Shown one piece after another: positions 20,233 through 29,957 of a stretch of 64,000 bases of DNA. The stretch comes from Patulibacter brassicae (GTDB lineage Bacteria > Actinomycetota > Thermoleophilia > Solirubrobacterales > Solirubrobacteraceae). Made by a program: the position numbers and the translations under genes. Numbering within the stretch: the first letter of the stretch is position 1; every line of letters starts with the position of its first letter. The notes beneath the pieces are model-generated. The model was not told the origin of the DNA, did no database searches, and worked only from the letters and a program-made list of their open reading frames with translations. The stretch is taken from positions 62,001 through 126,000 of the forward strand of contig NZ_JAXAVX010000006.1 in NCBI RefSeq assembly GCF_033949425.1, written 5' to 3'.

Positions 20233-21033
20233 TCAGCTCGACGGGAGCCGGGGCGAGCGCTGGATCGGCACGATCTCCGTCGCCCGCCGGCCGTCGGTGC
20301 GCACGAGCGCGGCGCAGACCCACGGGTCGCCCGTGGCGGTCTCGAACCGCACCGGCAGGCGGGTGCGCATCGACTCGATCGCCTGCTCCCGGCGCACGCC
20401 GATCACCGACTCGCGCGGACCGCACATGCCGACGTCGGTCATGTACGCCGTGCCCTTCGGCAGGACGCGGGCGTCCGCGGTCGGGACGTGGGTGTGCGTG
20501 CCGAGGACGGCCGTCGCGCGACCGTCGAGCTCCCAGCCGAGCGCGACCTTCTCGCTCGTCGCCTCGGCGTGCACGTCGACGAGCAGCAGGTCGACGCCGC
20601 GGCGCTCGAGCTTGTCGACCTCGACCTCGGCCTGGGCGAACATCACGCGCCCCGGGTCGAGGTAGAGGTTCCCCATGAGGTTCAGGACGCCGAGCCGCAC
20701 CCCGTCGCGCTCCACGACGCAGCTGCCGTGGCCCGGATGGGTGGCGAGGTAGTTCGCCGGCCGCACGATCGCGTCGGTGTCGTCGAGGTACGACCACACC
20801 TCGCGCTGGCGGAACGCGTGGTTGCCGAGCGTGATCGCGTCGACGCCGAGGCCGAACAGCTCCTCCGCCAGCCGGGACGTGATGCCCACGCCGCCGGCGA
20901 TGTTCTCGCCGTTGACGACGACGAACGTCGGCGCGAAGGTCTCGCGGAGCTCGGGCAGCGCCGCGCGCACCGCCGCGCGACCGGTCGCGCCGACGACGTC
21001 GCCGAGGAACAGCACCGACGGTCCGGAGGCCAT
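20233..21033 (-). CDS. ymdB: YmdB-type metallophosphoesterase
   Basis: 266-residue enzyme of the TIGR00282 family; Bacillus YmdB hydrolyses 2',3'-cAMP and influences multicellular behaviour. All family motifs are present: FLGDVVGATGR, VVNGENIAGGVG, ITLGNHAFRQ, DVHAEATSEK and GTHTHVPTADARVL. ATG at 21033. In many genomes ymdB neighbours the RNase Y gene; here it stands alone, convergent with the previous operon. The family match is strong; the in vivo substrate is not shown. Confidence 0.9.
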   Translation of the reverse strand: MASGPSVLFLGDVVGATGRAAVRAALPELRETFAPTFVVVNGENIAGGVGITSRLAEELFGLGVDAITLGNHAFRQREVWSYLDDTDAIVRPANYLATHPGHGSCVVERDGVRLGVLNLMGNLYLDPGRVMFAQAEVEVDKLERRGVDLLLVDVHAEATSEKVALGWELDGRATAVLGTHTHVPTADARVLPKGTAYMTDVGMCGPRESVIGVRREQAIESMRTRLPVRFETATGDPWVCAALVRTDGRRATEIVPIQRSPRLPSS

Positions 21034-21108
21034 CGCGCGAGTCTGCCACGCGGCGACGCCCCGCCCGCTCGCCGTGGGGCGGACGTCGCGCGCGGGCGCC
21101 GCCCCGCC

Positions 21109-21114
21109 TACGAT
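21109..21114 (+). promoter_or_regulatory. -10 element for the ABC exporter operon (leaderless)
   Basis: TACGAT ending 6 nt before the GTG at 21121. Predicts transcription starting at the start codon. Confidence 0.45.
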
Positions 21115-21120
21115 GCGCGC

Positions 21121-21861
21121 GTGACGTCGGCCGCCGAGGACCCCGCCGTGCCCGCCGCGGCGTCCCCGCCGGTCCTGCGCGCCACAGGGCTCACGCGCCG
21201 CTACCGCGACCGCGTGGCGCTCGACGACGTCGGGCTGGACGTCGCCGCGGGCGAGATCGTCGCGCTGCTCGGCCCCAACGGCGCAGGCAAGACGACGCTC
21301 CTCTCGCTGCTGGCGGGGCTGCAGGAGCCGGACGCCGGCGAGGTCGGGCTGCCGCCGCGTCAGGTCGGCTGGATCCCGCAGCAGCCCGCGGTCTACCGCC
21401 GGCTCACCGTGCGCGAGAACCTCGAGCTCTTCGCCCGGCTCGACGGCGTGCCGGACGCCGCCGCGCGCGTCGAGCGGATGCTCGTCGAGGCGGATCTCGT
21501 GGACCGCGCCGACGACCGCGTCGGCGATCTCTCCGGCGGCGGGCAGCAGCGCGTGAACATCGCGGTCGGGCTCCTGGCCGACCCACCGGTCGTCCTGCTC
21601 GACGAGCCGTCGAGCTCGCTCGATCCGCGGCAGCGCGAGCGGATGTGGCGGTTCCTGACCGGACTCGCGCGCGACGGCCGCGCGCTGCTGTCATCGACGC
21701 ACGACGTGGGCGAGGCGGAGCGGTACGCCGACCGGGTCGTCGTGCTCGTCGACGGGCGCGTCGCGTTCACCGGGACGCCCGCGGCGCTCGCGGCGACGGC
21801 CGGCGGCGACCTCCTGCGCGCCTTCGTCGACCTCGTGGAAGCCGGGGAGGCCGAGGCGTGA
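21121..21861 (+). CDS. ABC transporter ATP-binding protein
   Basis: 246-residue ATPase of a multidrug- or antibiotic-type (ABC-2) exporter. Walker A is LLGPNGAGKTTLL, near residue 55. The signature is LSGGGQQRVNIAVGL, Walker B VVLLDEPSSSLDP and the H-loop SSTHDVGEAERYADR. GTG at 21121 is set 6 nt after a -10 element; in-frame codons further upstream belong to the opposite-strand ymdB region. It overlaps its permease by 4 nt (GTGA). Substrate unknown. Confidence 0.92.
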   Translation: MTSAAEDPAVPAAASPPVLRATGLTRRYRDRVALDDVGLDVAAGEIVALLGPNGAGKTTLLSLLAGLQEPDAGEVGLPPRQVGWIPQQPAVYRRLTVRENLELFARLDGVPDAAARVERMLVEADLVDRADDRVGDLSGGGQQRVNIAVGLLADPPVVLLDEPSSSLDPRQRERMWRFLTGLARDGRALLSSTHDVGEAERYADRVVVLVDGRVAFTGTPAALAATAGGDLLRAFVDLVEAGEAEA

Positions 21862-23213
21862 GGGGGCTGCTCGGCCCGCTCGTCGCGAAGGACGCGCGCG
21901 TGTTGCGGCGCTCGCCGCTCCTGCTCGGGCTGCTCGTCGTCTATCCGCTGCTCGTGGCCCTGCTGCTCGGCCTCGCGCTCTCCCGCGGGCCGTCCTCGCC
22001 GTCGGTCCTGCTCGTCAACCAGGTCCCCGAGGGGCGCAGCACCGTCGACCTCGCCGGCGAGCAGCTCGACGCGCGGACGTACGCGCTGCGACTGCTCGAG
22101 GGCACCGACGTGCAGAGCGTGGCGACCCGCGAGGAGGCGGTGCGCCGCGTCCGCGACGGCGACGCCGCCGGCGCGATCGTCATCCCGCCCGACACCGTCG
22201 ATCGGCTGCGGGCGGTGCTGTCGCTGCGCGGCGAGCGGACGCTGCCGACGCTCGAGGTGCTGACGAACGACACCGACCCGGTCCGCGCGGAGGCCCTCCG
22301 CACCCTCATCAGCGCGCGGCTCGGCGACGCGAACGCCGAGATCAGCAAGCGCCTGATCGAGGTCGGCGGCGGCTACCTCGGCGTCCTCCTGCAGGGCGGC
22401 AACCTCTCGGTCCTCGGCCTGCGCGGCGACATCCTCGGCCTGCGCGGCGCGAGCGAGATCCTCCGACGCACGGCCGGGTCGCTGCCCGCCGGGAGCCAGC
22501 GCGACGACGTGCTGCGCGTCCAGCGCTTCGCGCAGCTCGCGGTCGAGAACCTCGGCTTCACGCCCGCGATCCTCCAGTCGATCGCCGACCCGATCCGGGT
22601 CAAGCGCACGAGCGTCACCGGTCCCGCCGTCGACCTGGAGACGTACGCCGGCGCGGTCGCGGCGGCCGTCTCGCTGCTGCTCGTCGCGGTCCTCCTCGGC
22701 GCCGGTCTCGTCGCGCTGGAGCGCGAGGAGCGCACCCTCGGGCGCCTCGTCCGGTCGGCGGTCCGGCCGGGGCCGCTCCTCGCCGCCAAGACGCTGCTCG
22801 CCGGCCTCGTCGCCGCCGCCGTCGGGCTGCTCGTCGTCGGGGGCCTGGCGCCGTTCGTCGGGCTGCCCGCCGAGCGGATCCCGCTCTGGGTCCCGGCGCT
22901 GCTGCTGACGGGCGCCGCCAGCGGCGCGCTCGGCGTGGCGCTCGGATCGCTCGCGCCCGAGGTCCGCGCGGCCAGCCTGCTGGCGATCCTCCTGCTCGTT
23001 CCCGTCGTCGTCATCGGCCTCGTGCCGGACGGCACCGTCGGGTCCGTCACCGGCGTGGCGATCGACGGCGTCACGGCGATCTTCCCGTTCGGTCCCGGGC
23101 TCGATCTCGTGACCGCGGCGCTCGAGCGCGGCGCGTACGTCGGGCCGGCGATCCACCTCGCGGTGCTCACGCTCGCCTGGCTGGCGATCGCGCGCGTCGC
23201 GCTGCGGCGCTGA
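21858..23213 (+). CDS. ABC-2 type transporter permease
   Basis: 451-residue membrane partner of the preceding ATPase. It has one N-terminal membrane segment (LLLGLLVVYPLLVALLLGLAL, about 20-40) and a large extracytoplasmic domain (about 45-260) with a YhgE/Pip-like look (VNQVPEGRSTVDLAG, GAIVIPPDTVDRL). Five more segments follow at 270-295, 320-340, 350-375, 380-400 and 425-445, the usual ABC2 arrangement. GTG at 21858 overlaps the ATPase stop. Probably a two-gene exporter. Confidence 0.88.
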   Translation: MRGLLGPLVAKDARVLRRSPLLLGLLVVYPLLVALLLGLALSRGPSSPSVLLVNQVPEGRSTVDLAGEQLDARTYALRLLEGTDVQSVATREEAVRRVRDGDAAGAIVIPPDTVDRLRAVLSLRGERTLPTLEVLTNDTDPVRAEALRTLISARLGDANAEISKRLIEVGGGYLGVLLQGGNLSVLGLRGDILGLRGASEILRRTAGSLPAGSQRDDVLRVQRFAQLAVENLGFTPAILQSIADPIRVKRTSVTGPAVDLETYAGAVAAAVSLLLVAVLLGAGLVALEREERTLGRLVRSAVRPGPLLAAKTLLAGLVAAAVGLLVVGGLAPFVGLPAERIPLWVPALLLTGAASGALGVALGSLAPEVRAASLLAILLLVPVVVIGLVPDGTVGSVTGVAIDGVTAIFPFGPGLDLVTAALERGAYVGPAIHLAVLTLAWLAIARVALRR

Positions 23214-23237
23214 TCCGGACGCCGCGCCGCGCGGCGC

Positions 23238-23243
23238 TACCGT
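23238..23243 (+). promoter_or_regulatory. -10 element for hemB (leaderless)
   Basis: TACCGT ending 6 nt before the hemB ATG at 23250, with no ribosome-binding sequence between. Confidence 0.5.
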
Positions 23244-23249
23244 CCTGCC

Positions 23250-24224
23250 ATGGCCTTCCCGCGCTCCCGTCCCCGCCGCCTGCGCCGGACCCCGGAGCTG
23301 CGCGCCGCGGTGCGGGAGACGACCCTGCGCCCCGCGCAGCTCGTCCTGCCGCTGTTCGTCGCGGAGGGCCTGGACCGGCCTGCGGCGATCGGCGCGATGC
23401 CGGGGGTCGAGCGCCTGCCGATCGCCGGTGCGGTCGAGCTGGCGCGCGAGGCCGCCGACCACGGGGTCGGCGGGGTGATGCTCTTCGGCATCCCCCGCGA
23501 GAAGGACCACGAGGGCTCCGGGGCGTGGGCGGCCGACGGGATCGTGCAGCAGGCCGCGAGCGCGATCCGGCGCGCGGTCCCCGGCATCACGGTCGGCGTC
23601 GACCTCTGCCTCTGCGAGTACACCGACCACGGCCACTGCGGGCTGCTCGACGACCGGGGCCAGGTCCAGAACGACGCGACGCTCGAGCTGCTCGCCCGGA
23701 CCGCCGTCGCGCAGGCCGACGCCGGGGCCGAGGTGCTGTACCCCTCGGACATGATGGACGGCCGGATCGGGGTCCTCCGCGATGCGCTCGACGCGGCCGG
23801 CCACGACCAGGTGGTGCTCGTCGCCCACAGCGCGAAGCTCGCCTCGGCCTACTACGGGCCGTTCCGCGAGGCCGCGGGGTCGACGCCGGCGTTCGGCGAT
23901 CGGCGAAGCTACCAGATGGATCCCGCCAACGGCGACGAGGCGGTCCGCGAGGCGCTGACCGACGTGGCCGAGGGCGCCGACGTCGTCATGGTGAAGCCGG
24001 CCGGCCCCGCGCTGGACCTCGTGCGGCGGGTGAAGGACGCCACCGGGATGCCGGTCGCCGCCTACCAGGTCTCCGGCGAGTACTCGATGATCAAGGCGGC
24101 GGCGGCGGCGGGGTACGTCGACGAGCCGGCGGTCGTCGCCGAGTCGCTGCTCGCGATCCGGCGCGCCGGTGCCGACCTCGTCGCGACGTACTTCGCCCTC
24201 GACGTCGCCCGGGCGGCCGGCTGA
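23250..24224 (+). CDS. hemB: delta-aminolevulinic acid dehydratase (porphobilinogen synthase)
   Basis: 324-residue enzyme that condenses two ALA into porphobilinogen, the second common step of tetrapyrrole synthesis. The Schiff-base lysines are K196 (VAHSAKLASAYYGPF) and K249 (VVMVKPAGPALD). The cysteine-rich site DLCLCEYTDHGHCG (C120, C122, C130) shows the zinc-dependent type. Length is typical. It is followed by a siroheme-decarboxylase-like gene and hemL, forming a heme block. Confidence 0.97.
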   Translation: MAFPRSRPRRLRRTPELRAAVRETTLRPAQLVLPLFVAEGLDRPAAIGAMPGVERLPIAGAVELAREAADHGVGGVMLFGIPREKDHEGSGAWAADGIVQQAASAIRRAVPGITVGVDLCLCEYTDHGHCGLLDDRGQVQNDATLELLARTAVAQADAGAEVLYPSDMMDGRIGVLRDALDAAGHDQVVLVAHSAKLASAYYGPFREAAGSTPAFGDRRSYQMDPANGDEAVREALTDVAEGADVVMVKPAGPALDLVRRVKDATGMPVAAYQVSGEYSMIKAAAAAGYVDEPAVVAESLLAIRRAGADLVATYFALDVARAAG

Positions 24225-24243
24225 TCCCGAGGGCCTCCGTCGC

Positions 24244-24280
24244 GCGCTCGCGACGCGTCCCGGAGGGTCGTCGCGAGCGC
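24244..24280 (+). terminator. 12-bp-stem hairpin after hemB
   Basis: GCGCTCGCGACG (24244-24255) pairs perfectly with CGTCGCGAGCGC (24269-24280), loop of 13 nt, 20 nt after the hemB stop. No T-run. Likely ends or attenuates the hemB transcript before the promoter of the next gene. Confidence 0.5.
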
Positions 24281-24343
24281 CCGGATCGCCGTCCCGTCGC
24301 GCCGGCCGGGGCGCGTCGCAACGAACGCGCCACGCCGGGCATC

Positions 24344-24349
24344 TAGGAT
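24344..24349 (+). promoter_or_regulatory. -10 element for the siroheme decarboxylase-like gene
   Basis: TAGGAT about 60 nt upstream of the ATG at 24409. Gives a leader of about 52 nt that carries a good GAGGAG ribosome-binding site at 24397-24402; not leaderless. Confidence 0.4.
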
Positions 24350-24408
24350 CAGAGGGAGTGCCACCACCGGCCCGGCCCGCGGCGGCGCTCGACCCCCGAG
24401 GAGTCCCG

Positions 24409-25521
24409 ATGGCCACGAACGACACGACGACGACCGACGGCATCCTGCCCGGCGTCGGCAAGGCGCGCAGCCGCAAGGACGGGGCCGCGGTCCCGCTCGA
24501 CGACGTCGACAAGCAGCTCCTGGACCTGCTCCAGGGGTCCTTCCCGCTCGTGCCGCGCCCGTACGCCGAGGTGGCGACGCGGGCCGGCATCACCGAGGAC
24601 GAGGTCCTGCGCCGGACCGAGCGCCTCGTGCGCGAGCGGATCATCCGCCAGGTCACGCCGATCTACGACACGCGGGCGTTCGGCTACGGCTCGATGCTCG
24701 TCGCCGCGAAGGTCGACCCCGAGCATCCGTGGGGCCCGGCGAAGATCATCAACGGCCACCCGGGCGTGAGCCACAACTACCTGCGCAACCACGAGTTCAA
24801 CATGTGGTTCACGCTGGCCGTCGAGGAGGACTCGAAGCTCGGCCTGCAGGGGACGCTCGACGTGCTGCAGGAGCTCACCGGTGCCGAGTCGATCCGCCAG
24901 CTGCCGACGCTGCAGCTCTTCAAGATCCGGATGGACCTGAAGATGACGGGCGACACGCAGGACCTCGCCGCCGCCGGCGAGGCCGTCGCGCCCGCCGAGA
25001 CCGAGCGCCAGCCCTACGACGAGCTCGACCGTCGCGTCGTCCGCGCGACGCAGGGCGACCTGCCGGTGATCGCCGAGCCCTTCGCGCCCGCCGCCGCCGA
25101 GCTCGGGATGCCGGTCGAGCGCCTGCTCGAGCACCTCGAGGGCATGACCGAGCGTCGCCTCCTGCGCCGCGTCGCCGCGATCCTCTTCCACCGCCGCGCC
25201 GGCTTCAGCGCCAACGGCATGGGCGTCTGGCAGGTGGACCCGGACCGGATCGAGGAGATCGGCATCCGGATGGCCGCCTACCGCGGCATCAGCCACTGCT
25301 ACCAGCGGCCGACGTACGCCGACTGGAAGTACCAGGTCTTCACGATGGCCCACGGCCGCTCGAAGGAGGAGTGCGACGCGATCCTCGACGCGATCGCCTC
25401 CGAGGTCGACGGCATCCACGACCGGGCGACGCTCTACAGCTCGACCGAGTTCAAGAAGATCCGGCTCCTGTACTTCACCGACGACTTCCGCAACTGGGAG
25501 CGCGAGCACGCCGGCGTCTGA
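24409..25521 (+). CDS. fused AhbA-AhbB-like siroheme decarboxylase (Lrp/AsnC fold)
   Basis: 370 residues with two tandem Lrp/AsnC-like halves. Half 1 (about 28-190) has DDVDKQLLDLLQGSFPLVPR, the AhbA/NirD-like VSHNYLRNHEFNMWFTL and FKIRMDLKM. Half 2 (about 205-365) has the AhbB/NirL-like AGFSANGMGVWQV, ISHCYQRPTYADWKYQVF and STEFKKIRLLYF. AhbA/AhbB decarboxylate siroheme to didecarboxysiroheme in the alternative heme route; NirDLGH do so for heme d1. These proteins are often mis-called Lrp regulators. Setting between hemB and hemL supports a tetrapyrrole role. Catalysis is inferred; a regulatory role cannot be excluded. GAGGAG ribosome site precedes ATG 24409. Confidence 0.82.
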   Translation: MATNDTTTTDGILPGVGKARSRKDGAAVPLDDVDKQLLDLLQGSFPLVPRPYAEVATRAGITEDEVLRRTERLVRERIIRQVTPIYDTRAFGYGSMLVAAKVDPEHPWGPAKIINGHPGVSHNYLRNHEFNMWFTLAVEEDSKLGLQGTLDVLQELTGAESIRQLPTLQLFKIRMDLKMTGDTQDLAAAGEAVAPAETERQPYDELDRRVVRATQGDLPVIAEPFAPAAAELGMPVERLLEHLEGMTERRLLRRVAAILFHRRAGFSANGMGVWQVDPDRIEEIGIRMAAYRGISHCYQRPTYADWKYQVFTMAHGRSKEECDAILDAIASEVDGIHDRATLYSSTEFKKIRLLYFTDDFRNWEREHAGV

Positions 25522-25555
25522 CCCGGCGCACGAGCCCGCGGATCGCGACATCGCC

Positions 25556-26835
<1,280 letters not shown>

Positions 26836-26839
<4 letters not shown>

Positions 26840-27417
26840 GGCCCGCCGGCGCCGCGGACGGCTCCGCGGGCGCCGACCCGCTGACGGCGATCGCGGGCCT
26901 CCTGCGCGCCGAGGGCGGCCTGCTCGGCGAGGTCGTCGTCGACCCGGGACCGGCCGCCGACCGGCGGATCGCCCAGGCGCTCGCCGGCGCGCCCCGCGCG
27001 GACGTCATCGGTCCGGACCTGGCGCTCGCCGCCGAGGCGACCCGCGAGGCCGAGCTCGTCCACCACGTCCCGGAGCGGGCGCGGATCGTCCGCACCGACG
27101 ATCGCGACCTCGCGCTGCTCGCCGGCGACCGCCTCCTCGCGCTCGGTCTCGAGCGCCTCGCGGCCGGCGGGTGGACCGCCGAGGTCGCGATCCTCGCCGA
27201 CGTCGTCGCGCTGGTCGCGCGCTTGCACGCGGGCGCGGCATGGGCGCTGGGTCCCGCGCACCACGCGGGCACGGGCGCGCCGGCGACGGCGCAGGTGCGG
27301 ACCGCGGCGCTCTGGTCGGTCGCGGCCGGCGCGCTCGGGACGGGCGCCGAGAGCGCGGAGGCCCGGCTGCTGCGGGTCGCCCGCGCCGGCCGCGTGCCCG
27401 GCGTCGTGACGTCCTGA
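26836..27417 (+). CDS. uncharacterised helical protein with a degenerate prenyl-synthase-like region
   Basis: 193 residues, Ala-rich and helical, starting at GTG 26836 that overlaps the hemL stop. No confident family. The stretch EAELVHHVPERARI followed by ALLAGDRLLALGLERLAAGG resembles the ELIH-to-GD region of the polyprenyl diphosphate synthase encoded at 29958, but the DDxxD metal motif is gone. It could be a catalytically dead subunit of a heterodimeric prenyl synthase, comparable in idea to the small HepS/component I proteins. This is a guess from visual alignment. Translational coupling to hemL favours a real gene. Confidence 0.55.
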
Positions 27418-27563
27418 TCCGGGATCGGGTCGTCCACGGGGCGCCCGAGCGCCGCCGGTCGACGGCGCACGCCGAGGGCCCCGGAACCGCCGTCAGAGCA
27501 GGGCCGACGGGCCATAGCACCCGCGTCGGCGGCGAGGGGCGCTCCTCTTGCGCCCGCGGCCGA

Positions 27564-27569
27564 TACGAT
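27564..27569 (+). promoter_or_regulatory. -10 element for the Rieske-cytochrome b operon
   Basis: TACGAT 48 nt before the GTG at 27618. Leader of about 41 nt with an AGGAG ribosome site at 27605-27609. Confidence 0.45.
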
Positions 27570-27617
27570 GCCCGGCGTCCCACGCGGCCCCCGTGGGTCC
27601 ACGCAGGAGCCTCACAC

Positions 27618-28292
27618 GTGTCCGAACGACGCCCAGCGAAGAGCAAGTACACCCTCGACCGCGGAATCCCCGGCGCCTTCGAGGGTGAGACGGTCACCCG
27701 TCGGCGCATGATGGTCCTCGCCGCCAACGTCACCGGCGGCATCGCGATCGGCGGAGTCGCCCTCTCCGCGACCGGCTTCGCGCTCGGCCAGCCCTTCGTC
27801 GAGGTCGACACCGGCTGGCACGACGTCGGAGCCGAGGACGAGATCCCCGACGACACGTACGTGCCGCGGGTGATCACCCTCGACCCGAAGACCGGTCAGG
27901 TCGGCAAGACGACGGTCTACGTGCGCAAGCACAACGACCGCGTCGACACCGAAGGTCCGCAGGACCAGTACAGCCGCTACGTCGCGATCTCGTCCCGCTG
28001 CATGCACATGGGCTGCCCGGCCCGCTACGTGCAGGCCGCGCAGCACTTCATCTGCCCGTGCCACGGCGGGGTCTACGACTTCGTCGGCAAGGTGGCCGGC
28101 GGCCCGCCGGTCCGCCCACTCGATCGCTTCTACACCCGGGTCGTCAACGGCCGGGTCGAGGTCGGCCGCCGCTACTCGGTGAACTCCGAGCTCAAGCGGT
28201 TCTCGCCGCGCCCGCCCGGGCAGGCGCTGGACGGCGTCGGCCAGTACCTGTTCCCGTCGCGTCCGACGATGCGCAAGCTCCCCGGCACCTGA
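27618..28292 (+). CDS. qcrA: Rieske iron-sulfur subunit of the menaquinol:cytochrome c reductase
   Basis: 224-residue subunit with a [2Fe-2S] cluster that passes electrons from menaquinol. Ligand boxes are CMHMGC (C128, H130, C133) and CPCHGG (C146, C148, H149). An N-terminal twin-arginine stretch (VTRRRMMVLAAN) precedes one membrane anchor at about 31-55, so Tat export is likely; tatA and tatC lie 3 kb downstream. GTG start has a good AGGAG site. The long tail of about 45 residues after the cluster domain is unusual. It opens the qcr operon, 6 nt before cytochrome b6. Confidence 0.92.
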   Translation: MSERRPAKSKYTLDRGIPGAFEGETVTRRRMMVLAANVTGGIAIGGVALSATGFALGQPFVEVDTGWHDVGAEDEIPDDTYVPRVITLDPKTGQVGKTTVYVRKHNDRVDTEGPQDQYSRYVAISSRCMHMGCPARYVQAAQHFICPCHGGVYDFVGKVAGGPPVRPLDRFYTRVVNGRVEVGRRYSVNSELKRFSPRPPGQALDGVGQYLFPSRPTMRKLPGT

Positions 28293-28298
28293 TCCCTC

Positions 28299-29105
28299 AT
28301 GGCGAAGATCAAGCTCCTCCCGTCGCCGCCCGCGGCGCTCAGGCCGCAGCCGAAGCGGCCCGACGACCCGTCGGTCGACGACAAGCCCCAGGACCTCGTC
28401 AAGGAGGCGGCCATCAGCGCCGCCGACTGGGTCGACGAGCGCACGTCGCTCTCGGGGACCGTCCGCTGGGTGATGTTCCGGCCGATCCCCAAGGGGACGA
28501 ACTGGTTCTACACCCTGGGCACGGCGACGATGGTCGCCTTCATCAGCCAGGTCATCACCGGCATGGTGCTGGCGATGTACTACGAGCCGTCGGCCACCCG
28601 GGCCTACGAGTCGATGAAGTACATCAACAACGAGGTCTTCCTCGGCGAGTTCCTCCACGGCATGCACCGCTGGGGCTCGACGGTGATGGTCGTCCTCGTG
28701 TTCCTCCACATGGCGAGGACGTTCTTCTTCGGCGCGTACAAGTACCCGCGTGAGCTGAACTGGGTCATCGGCGTCGCCCTGCTGGTGCTGACGCTCGTGA
28801 TGTCGGTCACCGGCTACCTGCTGCCGTTCGACCAGCGCGCCTACTGGGCGTCGGTCGTCGCGATGAACATCGGCGGCAACGCGCCGCTGCTCGGGCCGTT
28901 CATCCCGGACATCGCCCTCGGCGGACCGGACGTCACGACCCTGACCCTCTCGCGCTTCTACATCATCCACATGATGTTGATCCCGGGCCTCATCATCGGC
29001 CTGATCGTGGCCCACCTCTACCTCGTCATCAAGCTGGGCACGACCGCCCCGCCGTGGGTGCGCGCCGACAAGGTCGGCAGCGACCTGAAGGAGCACGACG
29101 CATGA
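28299..29105 (+). CDS. qcrB: cytochrome b6-type subunit
   Basis: 268-residue diheme membrane subunit equal to the N-terminal half of cytochrome b. A hydrophilic N-terminal extension of about 65 residues (longer than Bacillus QcrB, about 224 in total) is followed by four membrane helices. Paired heme histidines are in EFLHGMHRWGSTVMVVLVFLH and IIHMMLIPGLIIGLIVAHLY. The Qo region shows VTGYLLPFDQRAYWA. ATGA overlap with the next gene. This split b6 form is unlike the one-piece QcrB of mycobacteria and streptomycetes. Confidence 0.92.
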   Translation: MAKIKLLPSPPAALRPQPKRPDDPSVDDKPQDLVKEAAISAADWVDERTSLSGTVRWVMFRPIPKGTNWFYTLGTATMVAFISQVITGMVLAMYYEPSATRAYESMKYINNEVFLGEFLHGMHRWGSTVMVVLVFLHMARTFFFGAYKYPRELNWVIGVALLVLTLVMSVTGYLLPFDQRAYWASVVAMNIGGNAPLLGPFIPDIALGGPDVTTLTLSRFYIIHMMLIPGLIIGLIVAHLYLVIKLGTTAPPWVRADKVGSDLKEHDA

Positions 29106-29920
29106 ACCAGCGCGAGAAGGAGGAGTACCTCCGCGAGTACGCCGTCCTGAAGGCGCAGGGGAAGCCGTTCTTCCCCTACATCATCGTCAAGGACGGCGTG
29201 ATGATGATCGTCGTCGTCGGGACGATCATGCTGCTGTCGATCGTCCTCGGTGGCGAGCTGACGGCGAAGGCCGACGCGACGACGACCACGTACGCCCCGC
29301 GCCCCGAGTGGTACTACTTCTGGGCGTTCGAGCTGCTGCGCGTCATCAAGCCGCCGGAGCTCGTGACCCTCGCGACCGTCGGCGTCCCGACGATCGCGAT
29401 GCTGCTGCTGTTCCTGCTGCCGTTCTACGACCGCAACCCGGAGCGTCACCCGCTCCGTCGCCCGGTCGCCACGACGGCCGGCATCTGCGTCATCGGCGCG
29501 ATGTTCTTCCTCTCGTACCTCGGTGCCGAGGCGGAGCCGCCCTCCCGCGTGGAGATCGAACCGCCGGCGTCGATCATGACGGCGAGCAGCGAGGACCAGG
29601 AGCAGTGGGAGCGCGGTCGGCGCCTCGTGGCCCAGAGCGGCTGCGGCGGCTGCCACAAGATCGGGCACAACGGCAACGACGGTCCCGGTCCCCAGCTGAC
29701 CGCGATCGGCGACCGGCTGAAGGAGGGCGCGATCCGCGAGACGCTGATCAACCCGACGCTGCCGATGCCGTCCTTCTCGAAGCTCGGTCCGCAGAAGCTC
29801 GAGGACATGGCGTACTTCCTCGCCACCCTGAAGAGCTCCGGCTCCGAGGAGGGCCACGCCGGTGGCGACGCCGCGCCCGAGGGTGCCGGCGAGGGCAACG
29901 ACTCGGTCCCGGGCGGCTGA
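29102..29920 (+). CDS. qcrC: fused subunit IV-cytochrome c (b6c complex)
   Basis: 272-residue fusion. Residues 25-145 form three membrane helices of subunit IV, with the Qo motif PEWY at 68-71 (RPEWYYFWAFELLR). Residues 165-245 are a cytochrome c domain with CGGCH (C181, C184, H185) and a probable axial Met in PTLPMPSF (about 222). It ends with a Gly/Glu-rich tail. The same fusion is known as QcrC of Bacillus b6c complexes. No separate cytochrome c1/cc gene is present here, so electrons probably pass from this domain to a terminal oxidase. Confidence 0.9.
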   Translation: MNQREKEEYLREYAVLKAQGKPFFPYIIVKDGVMMIVVVGTIMLLSIVLGGELTAKADATTTTYAPRPEWYYFWAFELLRVIKPPELVTLATVGVPTIAMLLLFLLPFYDRNPERHPLRRPVATTAGICVIGAMFFLSYLGAEAEPPSRVEIEPPASIMTASSEDQEQWERGRRLVAQSGCGGCHKIGHNGNDGPGPQLTAIGDRLKEGAIRETLINPTLPMPSFSKLGPQKLEDMAYFLATLKSSGSEEGHAGGDAAPEGAGEGNDSVPGG

Positions 29921-29957
29921 TCCCGCCCCTTCCGCGGCGGGACGCTCCGCAGCGACG

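Noticed and set aside
24409..25521. Simple Lrp/AsnC transcription regulator
   Set aside because: Both halves carry the VSHNYLR / ISHCYQRP and WFTL / WKYQVF type motifs of AhbA/B and NirDLGH proteins, and the gene lies inside a hem cluster.
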